The notes below the pieces were generated by a model that did no database searches, was not told the origin of the DNA, and saw only the letters and a list, made by a program, of their open reading frames with translations. 64,000 nt of DNA from Clostridium folliculivorans (GTDB lineage: Bacteria; Bacillota; Clostridia; Clostridiales; Clostridiaceae), in contig NZ_BQXY01000005.1 of assembly GCF_024341905.1 (NCBI RefSeq), positions 248,001-312,000 on the forward strand, written 5' to 3'. Shown one piece after another: positions 1 through 7,210 of this stretch; position 1 is the stretch's first letter, and the number at the start of each line of letters is the position of its first letter. A program made the position numbers and the translations under genes.

Positions 1-206
1 TTTTTAACCTCTGTGGATTTTATATAGTTATATATTTCTTCTGAAGACATAAGATCATAGGGAGCGTTTTTTTCATTAGCCCATGTTGTATCGCAATAAC
101 TGCAATTTAAATTACAGCCTGCAAATCTTATAAAAATAGCTAATTGACCACATCTACGGCCTTCACCATTTATACTTACAAACTTTTCAACAACCTTAAA
201 ATTCAT
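1..206 (-). CDS. queE: 7-carboxy-7-deazaguanine synthase QueE (partial, 3' end outside window)
   Basis: Radical-SAM enzyme that converts 6-carboxytetrahydropterin to 7-carboxy-7-deazaguanine, the second committed step towards preQ0/preQ1 and queuosine. Only about the first 68 residues are present. The N-terminus reads [16 protein letters not shown], then [17 protein letters not shown]. That segment is the CxxxCxxC-like [4Fe-4S]/SAM site in the form typical of QueE. The ATG at 206 lies one base beyond the queD stop, so the two genes are translationally coupled. Identification rests on this N-terminal motif plus the queD neighbour. Confidence 0.88.
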   Translation of the reverse strand, partial: MNFKVVEKFVSINGEGRRCGQLAIFIRFAGCNLNCSYCDTTWANEKNAPYDLMSSEEIYNYIKSTEVK

Positions 207-207
207 A

Positions 208-639
208 TTAGTTAACCCCACTTTCTTCATATCTAGCACTATTTGTAGGTGTTTCATAAACTGTAGCGCTCTTAACGTTGTAGCCTTTTTCCTTCATTGT
301 TCTATAAAAGAAAGCTGCAAAGTTTTCTGCTGTTGTTCTAAAATTCAATTCTATTATCTTAAAACCGTCTTCCTTTAGACAGAATAAGCTTTCTTCTCTC
401 ATAGATCCTTTTTCTATTATCAACGCATGATCGTAATAATCAACCATAGCCTTAACATCGTTTTTTAAATCACCGAAATCTATTACCATTCCTTTAAGCT
501 GACCCTCAGACACTAGAGTTTCAGCCTGAACTTCTATTTCAACCTTCCATCTATGACCATGAATATTTGCGCATTTTCCTTCGTACCTTGAAAGAAAGTG
601 AGCACTATCAAAGCTGTGTTCTGCTTTTAAAGTATACAT
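208..639 (-). CDS. queD: 6-carboxy-5,6,7,8-tetrahydropterin synthase QueD
   Basis: Converts 7,8-dihydroneopterin triphosphate to 6-carboxytetrahydropterin, the entry into 7-deazaguanine (queuosine) synthesis; a cytosolic zinc enzyme. The 143-residue length is slightly above the family's usual 120-140. The zinc ligands are visible as His14 (SAHF) and His27/His29 (NIHGHRW), with Cys23 as the catalytic cysteine. A DHA motif and a glutamate near the C-terminus (YETPTN) complete the active site. A ribosome site (GGGGGAGAA) precedes the ATG. The gene starts 15 bases after the activase stop and runs straight into queE, so these genes form one operon. Confidence 0.95.
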   Translation of the reverse strand: MYTLKAEHSFDSAHFLSRYEGKCANIHGHRWKVEIEVQAETLVSEGQLKGMVIDFGDLKNDVKAMVDYYDHALIIEKGSMREESLFCLKEDGFKIIELNFRTTAENFAAFFYRTMKEKGYNVKSATVYETPTNSARYEESGVN

Positions 640-654
640 GTTTCTCCCCCTAAT

Positions 655-1416
655 CTATTTTAAAAACTTACTTCCATAGTAACAACAGCCAATTGCTCCA
701 TTAAACTGAGGCTCTTCTACAGAAATTATTTCTTCGTAATCATTCTTTAAGTAACCTTTTATAGCAGAGTTGTTAGCAACACCGCCGGTTAGAACCAATT
801 TATCACCTCTAAAGTTACTTAAAAGAGGGCGCAATCTCTTGTACATGGAGTAGTTAACTCCTGCACATAATCTTTCTACGGCAACTCCTTCTGCTATTTT
901 TCCTATAAGTTCTGATTCTGAGAATACAGCACAAGTAGAATTAAGATCTACAGGATTTTCGGAATACTTACTCATCTCTTCGAAAGAAATTTCAAGAACA
1001 TTTGCCATGTTTTCTAAGTATCTTCCACAGGAAGCAGCACATTTTTCATTAAGTTCCAAGTCGGTAGTTAAACCTTTTTCTATTTTGACTATCTTAACAT
1101 CCTGTCCGCCAACATCTAATAGTATAAAATCCTTTAAAGAACTCTGATAGATTGCTCCGTAAGCATGAGCCTTTATTTCGTTTATTTGAGTAAATAGCTT
1201 TAAGTCAGTGTTATTCTTTCCGTAACCTGTAGATACAGCCCTATCAAAATGGCCAATCTCTAGTTTATCTAAATCAACCACTATTTTACCGTCCATGTGG
1301 CAATAATCTCTGTAAAATCTCATGGTACTGATTTTCTTCTTTAGCACTATGGCGCCGTCTTCCATCATTACGATCTTAACCTCTCTGCTGCCAAGATCTA
1401 TACCTAGAATTCTCAT
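655..1416 (-). CDS. acyl-CoA dehydratase activase (BadF/BadG/HgdC ATPase family)
   Basis: ASKHA-fold ATPase of the family that injects low-potential electrons into 2-hydroxyacyl-CoA dehydratases, benzoyl-CoA reductases and double-cubane-cluster reductases. The 253 residues match the usual length of about 260. Visible motifs are LGIDLGSREVKIV (phosphate 1), DVGGQDVKIVKI (phosphate 2), CAASCGRYLE and STCAVFSESE, which carry the cysteines that bridge the homodimer through one [4Fe-4S] cluster, and LTGGVANN (adenosine motif). Its ATG overlaps the stop of the upstream dehydratase-like gene by one base, so the pair is obligately co-expressed. The pairing is clear. The substrate of the partner is not, and the link to queD/queE is discussed under findings. 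Confidence 0.9.
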   Translation of the reverse strand: MRILGIDLGSREVKIVMMEDGAIVLKKKISTMRFYRDYCHMDGKIVVDLDKLEIGHFDRAVSTGYGKNNTDLKLFTQINEIKAHAYGAIYQSSLKDFILLDVGGQDVKIVKIEKGLTTDLELNEKCAASCGRYLENMANVLEISFEEMSKYSENPVDLNSTCAVFSESELIGKIAEGVAVERLCAGVNYSMYKRLRPLLSNFRGDKLVLTGGVANNSAIKGYLKNDYEEIISVEEPQFNGAIGCCYYGSKFLK

Positions 1417-2414
1417 TAGTTAGCCTCCTTTAAATCCAATAGCATATCAAGAAAAGCCTCTAACCTAAGCTTAGTTCTTGCATCTAAAGTATTTAATTTA
1501 TCACCTTCGATATTCAATATAGGAATATCAAGTTTATTCTTTATAATTATATCTTCAACAGCTCTATAGCAGAAAGCTTGGGTGTAGTGGATTATCCCAT
1601 CTAGCTTTCTTTCTTCTATTTGCTTTTTCAGTTCTAAGATTCTAAATTCAGTGTTATATGGGTAAGTATAGTCATAATATTGCTCATATATATTTTTTGC
1701 TTCAACTCCTCTAGGAAAAGCAAATTCTCTTTGAACCTCATTATATACAAAGTGAGCATTGAAGTTTTCAACAAAACCATATATATCAGCGGTCATTGGA
1801 GGAACCCCTATGTAGCCAAGGCGAAGCTTCTTATTTATTGGTTCCCTTGTTCTTATTTCATTTATTGCTTTCTTTAGATCAGCCTCAAAAACATCAATAT
1901 CTCCGTTAAAATCACTTAAGCTAACTTGATGAAGATGGTTTTCAAATCCATTGGCTTTACAGTCTATATAAGTTAATTCGTCTACTTCTTTTCCAAGAGC
2001 TCTAACTTCATTTAATCTTTTTCTAACAGTTTCAACTTCTGCTTCTTCAACATTGAAGTGATCCATAAGTTTCTTTATTTCTCTTTCAACATCTTCTAGG
2101 CTGTGGCTATGTGGAAAAGAGAAGGGGTGTACCTTTATTCCTTTTAATTGAAGAACTTCAATTAAAGCTTTAGTATTGGAGCAGTCACCTTCCATAACGC
2201 CAATTACTTCTTTTATACCGTTTTCTAAGCAAGCTCCATAGAGGCCTTTAATCCAAGTGCACATACTTTTTGGAAAGCCATCTTTTTCAGCCATATCTAT
2301 ATATTTTAAATAGTTATCAGACACTACAAAAACATTATTTAAATCCACTGGTGTGTATCCAGCAGCAATAAGAACTTCTATAGGAACTGTTGTTGTTAAA
2401 CCTATCTTCTTAAT
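1416..2414 (-). CDS. 2-hydroxyacyl-CoA dehydratase / double-cubane-cluster-like reductase component
   Basis: Single-subunit member of the HgdB/FldB/benzoyl-CoA-reductase family, receiving electrons from the adjacent activase. Conserved cysteines that would hold Fe-S clusters are seen in SMCTWIKG, EGDCSNTK and TQAFCYRA. The first ATG/GTG-type start (GTG at 2348) would leave out a well-formed N-terminus. The open frame continues upstream as IKKIGLTTTVPIEVLIAAGYTP, which is the family's normal beginning, and runs to a stop at 2427-2429. The codon properly spaced from the AAGGGGGA ribosome site is ATT at 2414, so I place the start there (332 aa). It is first in a transcription unit with the activase, queD and queE behind a preQ1-like leader. 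The true substrate is unknown; a role in deazapurine metabolism is inference. Confidence 0.78.
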   Translation of the reverse strand: MKKIGLTTTVPIEVLIAAGYTPVDLNNVFVVSDNYLKYIDMAEKDGFPKSMCTWIKGLYGACLENGIKEVIGVMEGDCSNTKALIEVLQLKGIKVHPFSFPHSHSLEDVEREIKKLMDHFNVEEAEVETVRKRLNEVRALGKEVDELTYIDCKANGFENHLHQVSLSDFNGDIDVFEADLKKAINEIRTREPINKKLRLGYIGVPPMTADIYGFVENFNAHFVYNEVQREFAFPRGVEAKNIYEQYYDYTYPYNTEFRILELKKQIEERKLDGIIHYTQAFCYRAVEDIIIKNKLDIPILNIEGDKLNTLDARTKLRLEAFLDMLLDLKEAN

Positions 2415-2479
2415 TTTAAATCCCCCTTAACTTGTACAACTCGAACCATGATTTGTTTTAATTACTAAACAATAAAAAA

Positions 2480-2575
2480 AGGATTTTACTAAACTTTATT
2501 AACTTATAGATATTGATTCAGAGCTTAGTCACTCCAGAATACAACATATATAAGTTAAGTTTTTCGTAAAATCCT
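2480..2575 (-). other. long hairpin followed by a T-run in the leader of the que operon
   Basis: Perfect 10-bp arms (AGGATTTTAC at 2480-2489 and its complement at 2566-2575) enclose a second arm pair around AACTTATA/TATAAGTT. On the minus strand the hairpin is followed by seven T residues (2473-2479), about 60 bases before the coding start. It looks like a third terminator or an RNA-stability element. It is not part of the riboswitch that I recognise. Confidence 0.6.
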
Positions 2576-2594
2576 ATGACATACTTTTTAGTTT

Positions 2595-2691
2595 AAAAAA
2601 GGGCGTAAAAAGCCCATAAACAAAAACACTACCTAGACGGGTAGTATACGTCCTAGTTTTGTTTATAGACAGGATGGTTACGAACTGTCTT
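2595..2691 (-). promoter_or_regulatory. preQ1-I-like riboswitch with transcription terminators
   Basis: On the minus strand, stem AGACAG/CTGTCT (2690-2685 and its partner) closes a loop TTCGTAACCATC. It is followed by the A-rich tail ATAAACAAAACTAGG, the layout of class-I preQ1 aptamers (short hairpin plus A-rich tail forming an H-type pseudoknot). The tail sequence CTAGGACG (2656-2649) can pair with CGTCTAG (2639-2633). This excludes the hairpin ACTACC/GGTAGT (2645-2640 with 2633-2628), which is followed by GTTTTTGTTT. A second terminator GGGC-N7-GCCC with six T residues lies at 2615-2595. This predicts termination when the tail is held by ligand. The queD/queE cargo supports the assignment; no covariance search could be run. 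Confidence 0.75.
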
Positions 2692-2717
2692 TATTAAATT
2701 ATATAATTACGTACTTT

Positions 2718-2746
2718 ACTATAATATAGGATATGCAACAAGTCAA
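2718..2746 (-). promoter_or_regulatory. sigma-A-type promoter of the que operon
   Basis: On the minus strand TTGACT (2746-2741) and TATAGT (2723-2718) are separated by exactly 17 bases. The position, about 27 bases upstream of the aptamer stem, is right for a riboswitch leader. Confidence 0.7.
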
Positions 2747-2859
2747 GATAAAAGTATGATATATCAGAGAAGTATTAAAATCACTATTTTAACTACAAAT
2801 GAAACTATATAAATTTTATAATATCTAAATATAGCCATTTTAAATACTTTGATATCCTT

Positions 2860-3306
2860 TTAATAATCAGTTATTAAATAGGATAGTTCAGGAGAAATGC
2901 CAATACAGCTTGCTATTTGGTCAATAGACATTGATTCTAATTCAACCTTGTCAAAACTTACATTAAGCATTTTGAAAGCAAAGTAATTAGCTTGTTTTTC
3001 GAATTTACCAAGGTTTGTAAAGTTCTTATTAAAGGCAGCCTGACAGATTTGTGTATGAAGTAGGGCATGAGCTAATTCGTGGAATAATATAAAAGCTTCC
3101 ATAGTATCTTTAATATCATTTCTAATGAATACAATTTCTTTATCATTAAAGTCACGATAATAAAAGCTATCGTTACCTCTCAGTAAAATATTAGATGCTT
3201 CAATTTTATGTATTTTTATTTCTAGATAGTCATATAGTTCATAAACATTATCAGTATTATAATTTTCTCTAATTCCTGAAATTATATCATCGATCCAAGA
3301 ATACAT
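2860..3306 (-). CDS. ImmA/IrrE-family metallopeptidase
   Basis: 148-residue zinc peptidase of the type that cleaves an Xre/ImmR repressor to induce a mobile element. The HExxH signature is at residues 76-80 (HELAH), with the downstream region KFEKQANYFAFKML supplying the usual third-ligand helix (ExxAN-type). It has no signal peptide or membrane segment, so it acts in the cytosol. It lies 11 bases behind the Xre regulator gene in the same direction, the classic ImmA-ImmR arrangement. The neighbouring phage-like genes and the LexA box suggest it belongs to a degraded prophage or integrative element. Confidence 0.88.
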   Translation of the reverse strand: MYSWIDDIISGIRENYNTDNVYELYDYLEIKIHKIEASNILLRGNDSFYYRDFNDKEIVFIRNDIKDTMEAFILFHELAHALLHTQICQAAFNKNFTNLGKFEKQANYFAFKMLNVSFDKVELESMSIDQIASCIGISPELSYLITDY

Positions 3307-3317
3307 ATAATCACCCT

Positions 3318-3758
3318 TTACTTCTTATATTTAAGCCCCAATAATTGCAGTTGATTTAATAGTTCATTTGCAAATTGTACCATTTCATCATCTGAGAGTT
3401 TCTTTATGTCAAATCCGCCATAACCCATAATAGCTGGTTGTTTTAGGATAAATTTCATTGCTTCTTCAGCAGTTTTAAATTCTCCAGTGTCATTTAATGA
3501 AGAATCATCTTTAACATTTAAATTTCTGTCCTCTGAGTCAGAAAGTTCAGCGCTTTGAGTAGAGTTAAGCTTCATGATTTCATCTATGCTTACCTCAAGT
3601 GCAGCAGCTAGTTTTTCTAAGGTATTAACTGAAGGGTTTTTTTTCTCATCTCTTTCTAAAGCACTAATATAGCTTGCATTAACCCCACTCAATCTGGATA
3701 ATTCATTAACCCCAATCTTTTTAGCTTCTCTTATAGCCTTTATGTTCTTGCCGAACAC
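3318..3758 (-). CDS. Xre-family repressor (ImmR-like)
   Basis: 146-residue DNA-binding repressor. Residues about 3-62 form an HTH_3 domain (IKAIREAKKIGVNELSRLSG followed by ASYISALERDE), then an acidic low-complexity linker and a C-terminal region probably recognised by the ImmA-like peptidase. Two GTG starts are possible. The one at 3767 overlaps the AGGAG ribosome site, whereas GTG at 3758 is 8 bases from it, so 3758 is preferred. The gene is transcribed divergently from the small ORF at 3983. The spacer holds two copies of AGAACATGA and a LexA box, so this is likely the lysogeny switch of a prophage remnant. Confidence 0.85.
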   Translation of the reverse strand: MFGKNIKAIREAKKIGVNELSRLSGVNASYISALERDEKKNPSVNTLEKLAAALEVSIDEIMKLNSTQSAELSDSEDRNLNVKDDSSLNDTGEFKTAEEAMKFILKQPAIMGYGGFDIKKLSDDEMVQFANELLNQLQLLGLKYKK

Positions 3759-3816
3759 AATAATCACTCCTTTATACGTATTAACACAATATATGCTTAT
3801 AGAATATATTATATCC

Positions 3817-3942
3817 TATCAGAACATGAAGTCAATAGAAAAACAAAGAAAAATCGAACGTGTGTTCTTAAAACTTGATATAAATTCCAAAAATCGCACT
3901 TTTTTAGGAAATAAGCAATTAGTATATTCTGATAGAACATGA
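3817..3942. promoter_or_regulatory. repeated candidate operators of the Xre repressor
   Basis: The 9-mer AGAACATGA occurs at 3821-3829 and 3934-3942, each preceded by a similar TATCCTATC or TATTCTGAT stretch. One lies near the repressor's own promoter and one just before the divergent small gene, as expected for switch operators. This is inference from position and repetition only. Confidence 0.5.
3855..3868. promoter_or_regulatory. LexA (SOS) box
   Basis: The sequence CGAACGTGTGTTCT matches the Gram-positive LexA consensus CGAACRNRYGTTYC at 13 of 14 positions. It lies between the divergent repressor and small-ORF genes, so the remnant switch may respond to DNA damage. Confidence 0.65.
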
Positions 3943-3982
3943 TATTATATTCTCAAAGAATACAGAAAGGATGGAGAATTTA

Positions 3983-4165
3983 ATGACTAAAGTTTTAGAA
4001 TTAAAGAGAAAGAGAGATTTAACAGAGGAGATTAATAAATTTATAATAGATAATCCTAGTATTAAGATTATCGACATAAAATACTCAATTAGTAGTTATG
4101 TTGAAGCTAGTAAGGTTAAGAGCTTTAGTGGAGCTTTGATAGTATATGAAGAAAGTGATATTTAA
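3983..4165 (+). CDS. small protein of unknown function in phage switch region (60 aa)
   Basis: I do not recognise a family. The product is charged, with an N-terminal helix-like part (KVLELKRKRDLTEEINKF) and a beta-rich C-terminal part. Two ATGs are in frame. The one at 3971 touches the purine run AGAAAGG, while the ATG at 3983 has GGAG 6 bases upstream, so 3983 is chosen. The gene sits where phages place cro-like or early genes, divergent from the repressor. It has no membrane segment. Confidence 0.6.
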   Translation: MTKVLELKRKRDLTEEINKFIIDNPSIKIIDIKYSISSYVEASKVKSFSGALIVYEESDI

Positions 4166-4209
4166 GGTGCTTCTTCAGGACATCTATTTTAATATTAATT
4201 AAATCTAAA

Positions 4210-4260
4210 GATGAAACACTTCAATCCGAAAATATAAATTTTATTATGAAGTGGTACATC
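4210..4260. repeat. family-1 palindromic repeat, internally deleted copy
   Basis: A 51-bp version of the palindromic repeat seen intact at 24253, 29260 and 51196. It keeps the two ends (GATGAAACACTTCAATCC and GAAGTGGTACATC) and the AAATATAAATTTTATTA segment but lacks the inner CTCTCAC/GTGAGAG hairpin. Confidence 0.7.
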
Positions 4261-4346
4261 AATAAACATAGAAGAGTAAGCGGTAATGTCTTAAATAATG
4301 ATATGGTATATAAAAATTTGAAAATTTATAAGTAAGAGGTGATGAG

Positions 4347-4781
4347 ATGGGGACAAGTGATAAGTTTAAAAAAATAGAGGCAATGCTTTATAATTACAAA
4401 CAAACTGAGGTTGAGATTAAAAATATTGATTTGGATATAGAAGAAGTGAGAAATGAGTATAGGGGAGTGGGAGCAATGGTCTATGGTGAGAGGACAAGCT
4501 CTACTAACAAGATTTCATCCTCTGTGGAAAATGAAATAGAGTATAAGGAAAACAGGATAAGTTATCTAACTTCATTAAAAAGAAGTAAAGAAATCGAACT
4601 TGAGAGGTTAAATAATGTACTAAGTATATTAAGTGAAGACGAATATAAACTGATAGAACTTAGATATTTTAAAAAGTTGCAGTACAAGCAGATTGCAGAT
4701 ATTATCTGTATGAATGATATATATATAATCGATAAAAAGAAGAAGATAATAAATAAGCTTATCCCACTAATGAATATTTAA
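4347..4781 (+). CDS. ArpU/RinA-like phage transcriptional regulator
   Basis: 144 residues with a coiled-coil N-terminal half (residues about 1-80, rich in E/K/I) and a sigma-70-region-4-like helix-turn-helix at about 95-140 (SEDEYKLIELRYFKKLQYKQIADII). This is the layout of late-gene activators RinA/ArpU found in Firmicute phages. An AAGAGGTGATGAG ribosome site precedes the ATG. No structural phage genes follow, so it appears to be a leftover of a larger prophage. Classification is by the C-terminal motif; the N-terminal half is not diagnostic. Confidence 0.65.
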   Translation: MGTSDKFKKIEAMLYNYKQTEVEIKNIDLDIEEVRNEYRGVGAMVYGERTSSTNKISSSVENEIEYKENRISYLTSLKRSKEIELERLNNVLSILSEDEYKLIELRYFKKLQYKQIADIICMNDIYIIDKKKKIINKLIPLMNI

Positions 4782-4800
4782 TATAATAGTGGATAGTATC

Positions 4801-4848
4801 AAGGAGCATACATAAGTTTGGTTAATACAAATTTATGTATGCTCCTTT
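4801..4848. terminator. hairpin terminator after the phage regulator
   Basis: Arms of 15 bp (AAGGAGCATACATAA and its complement) with a 17-base loop, ending in CTTT. Near-perfect, and could work in both directions. Confidence 0.75.
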
Positions 4849-5065
4849 ATGTATAACTACTTAAATTGGAATATGTGTAATTATATCGTATATAAATTCT
4901 TAAGGTGTAGGTCTATAATTATAGTATGTGAAAGAAGATTTGTAATACAGTGGATCGATAACAAGAGTTATTAGTAAAAGTAATTTATAAAACATTTAAA
5001 TTAGGTACAATTAAACTAACAAGCTAACAATTTATATATTAAGTTATTGAGAGTAGGTAGAAGTA

Positions 5066-5437
5066 ATGAAGATAAATATAAGATACATACTAAGTTTTAT
5101 TATTTTATTTATAATAGAAACCCTTATTGCACTTTATGTGCACGATGCGATAGTCAGGCCATATATAGGGGATATACTTGTGGTTATTCTACTATATACA
5201 TTGGTTAGAGGGATCATAACAAAAAGAATAAAATTTTTACCAGTGTATCTATTTTTATTTGCATCAGCAGTAGAGGTAATACAATATTTTAAATTTATTG
5301 ATTTATTACATTTACGAAGTAATAGAGTGGCTTCAGTTATACTAGGAACATCTTTTGATATAAAGGATATTTTGTGTTACCTAGCTGGAAGTATAATTTT
5401 GATTATGTGGGAGCAGTTTGTAGATAGAGAAATTTAG
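5066..5437 (+). CDS. DUF2809 integral membrane protein
   Basis: 123-residue inner-membrane protein with four hydrophobic segments (about residues 6-24, 33-50, 57-72 and 98-116). The pattern VEVIQYF...DLLHLR and SFDIKDILCYLAG matches the DUF2809 family of small VanZ-like proteins of unknown function. A modest AGAGTAGGTAGAAGTA ribosome region precedes the ATG. It is a single-gene unit: a terminator hairpin follows at once and another precedes it. No function can be assigned. Confidence 0.75.
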   Translation: MKINIRYILSFIILFIIETLIALYVHDAIVRPYIGDILVVILLYTLVRGIITKRIKFLPVYLFLFASAVEVIQYFKFIDLLHLRSNRVASVILGTSFDIKDILCYLAGSIILIMWEQFVDREI

Positions 5438-5449
5438 ATTTTATATATT

Positions 5450-5482
5450 AAAAGAACTTAGTTTATGGCTAAGTTCTTTTTT
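5450..5482 (+). terminator. rho-independent terminator
   Basis: Stem AAAGAACTTAG/CTAAGTTCTTT with a 7-base loop, followed by a T-run, just after the DUF2809 gene. Confidence 0.85.
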
Positions 5483-5547
5483 CTGTAAAGAGAATTATAA
5501 AATTTTTATACTGATTAAACCTAGATATTTCAATGATTTCAGAAGTT

Positions 5548-6837
5548 TCAGTGAACTTCGTTATATAAATCTAGGAAGACCGAATTGCCCCTTATCTTAT
5601 CAAATATGCAATCATCAAGATAGTCATAATAACAAATAAGTTTTTCTTTTGCTATATTTAAATTACTAAAACATTCATCAAGATTATCTTCGTATAAGTT
5701 TATAGCAGCTGAAACAATATAAAAATCGCCATTATCAGGGTCAATTTCTATAGCCTTTTCTATATTTTCTCTAGCAAGTGGTATATTCCCTAGCTTGTAC
5801 AGTATATGAGCATAATTTTTATAGGCTTCCGCTAATGTATTATTAATTTCTATGGATTTCGTAATATCTTCTAGAGCTTCTTCATATTTATTAAGTCTAA
5901 TTAATACAAAAGCTCTATTGTTTAATGTTACATTATTGTTGCTATCGAAACTTAATATTTTATTTGAAACAATAAGTGCAGAATTAAAATCAAAACTTTC
6001 TACATATGATTCCCATAGTAAGCTATTAGTCTTGATATTATCATTAATAGCTATAGCTTTTTCAGCTATAGAAATAGCTTTATCGTATTCTTTAAGTAAT
6101 ATATGATTATTAACAGCCATGATGTAAAGGAGTATTTCATTGGGATGTATTTTTATGTAATCATACAACAAATTTAAAGTATCTTTAATTAGATTTACCT
6201 TACCATCTGTAGAGCTATTTCTCATATAGTAAGAAATATTACTAGGATTAAAGTCTATAAACTTTTCCATATCGTTAACAGCCAAGTTATATTTATTTGT
6301 GTAAAAAAAGCACATTGCTCTAATGTAATAAGCAAATTCGTTATTGTTTACACTATTTAAGTAAGTATTCATATCTGATAAAGCATTCTCAAAATCATCA
6401 ATTTCGAAATAAGATTTACCTCTTAAATAATACGCATCTATATTAAGATAGTTAAGCTCTAGAATTTTTGTACAATCATTTATTACATTATTATAATTTT
6501 TAAGTGTAAAGTTACATAATATTCTAAAATAGTAGGTGTCAACATCACTATCACATAGTTCTATTGCTTTATCTAACTCATCAAGGGCTAGAGTAAAGTC
6601 TCTATTATTATAGTACAATTGACCTTTTAAGTTGTGTGCATAGAAATGTTCAGGATATATGTCAATAGCTTTATCATATAATTCAAATGCTTTTTCAACA
6701 TTTCCTGAGCCAAGATATTCAGTTCCTTTTAATATGTACATATTGTATTTTCTTATGATTTCTTTCTTATTACCAGCGCGATTTAGTATAACTACAAATG
6801 CAACAAAGATAAGGATGACTATTATTATGAAGATCAT
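5548..6837 (-). CDS. membrane-anchored tetratricopeptide repeat protein
   Basis: 429 residues. One N-terminal membrane segment (residues 2-20, FIIIVILIFVAFVVI) is followed by a basic stop and then successive TPR units covering nearly the rest of the protein (for example LDKAIELCDSDVDTYYFRI, ALEDITKSIEINNTLAEAYK and ARENIEKAIEIDPDNGDFY). Such proteins scaffold protein complexes at the membrane; no enzymatic domain is seen. It stands alone in its direction between phage-like genes and the toxin-like gene. Partner unknown. Confidence 0.82.
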   Translation of the reverse strand: MIFIIIVILIFVAFVVILNRAGNKKEIIRKYNMYILKGTEYLGSGNVEKAFELYDKAIDIYPEHFYAHNLKGQLYYNNRDFTLALDELDKAIELCDSDVDTYYFRILCNFTLKNYNNVINDCTKILELNYLNIDAYYLRGKSYFEIDDFENALSDMNTYLNSVNNNEFAYYIRAMCFFYTNKYNLAVNDMEKFIDFNPSNISYYMRNSSTDGKVNLIKDTLNLLYDYIKIHPNEILLYIMAVNNHILLKEYDKAISIAEKAIAINDNIKTNSLLWESYVESFDFNSALIVSNKILSFDSNNNVTLNNRAFVLIRLNKYEEALEDITKSIEINNTLAEAYKNYAHILYKLGNIPLARENIEKAIEIDPDNGDFYIVSAAINLYEDNLDECFSNLNIAKEKLICYYDYLDDCIFDKIRGNSVFLDLYNEVH

Positions 6838-7210
6838 TTTACCACTCCTAATATATTGGGATTAATACTTATTATACCATTATTCTAGCTGATATTAAGG
6901 CTGTTATAATAGAGGTTAGTAAAGTTGATACATTTATGTGATAAATGAAAATCTAATAAAAATCTAATATTATTCTTATAAACAGCTTATTACATACCTT
7001 AGTTTCCATGTGTTAGTATTACATCATAGAAATTGTTTAAGAGCAAAGCACTTAGTTAATCGCTAGGTGCTTTTTCTTTTGACTAAATTTTCTAACGTGA
7101 AAGGATGTGATGCTTATGAGGTTATAACTTTACAAGCAATTAGAAACACAAATTTTAGTTAAACAAATTATTAAAAACTTAAAAAACAAAATTAATGGAG
7201 GAATGAAAAA
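6838..7210. other. intergenic region with one terminator-like hairpin
   Basis: No coding signal. AAAGCAC and GTGCTTT arms at 7045-7073 with T residues to 7080 form a plausible plus-strand terminator that would isolate the downstream large gene. An AATGGAGGAATG ribosome site lies at the end for the gene starting at 7211. Confidence 0.6.

Noticed and set aside
1680-1877. Plus-strand open frame of 65 codons inside the dehydratase-like gene
   Set aside because: Antisense to a well supported gene, without a ribosome site and with atypical composition.
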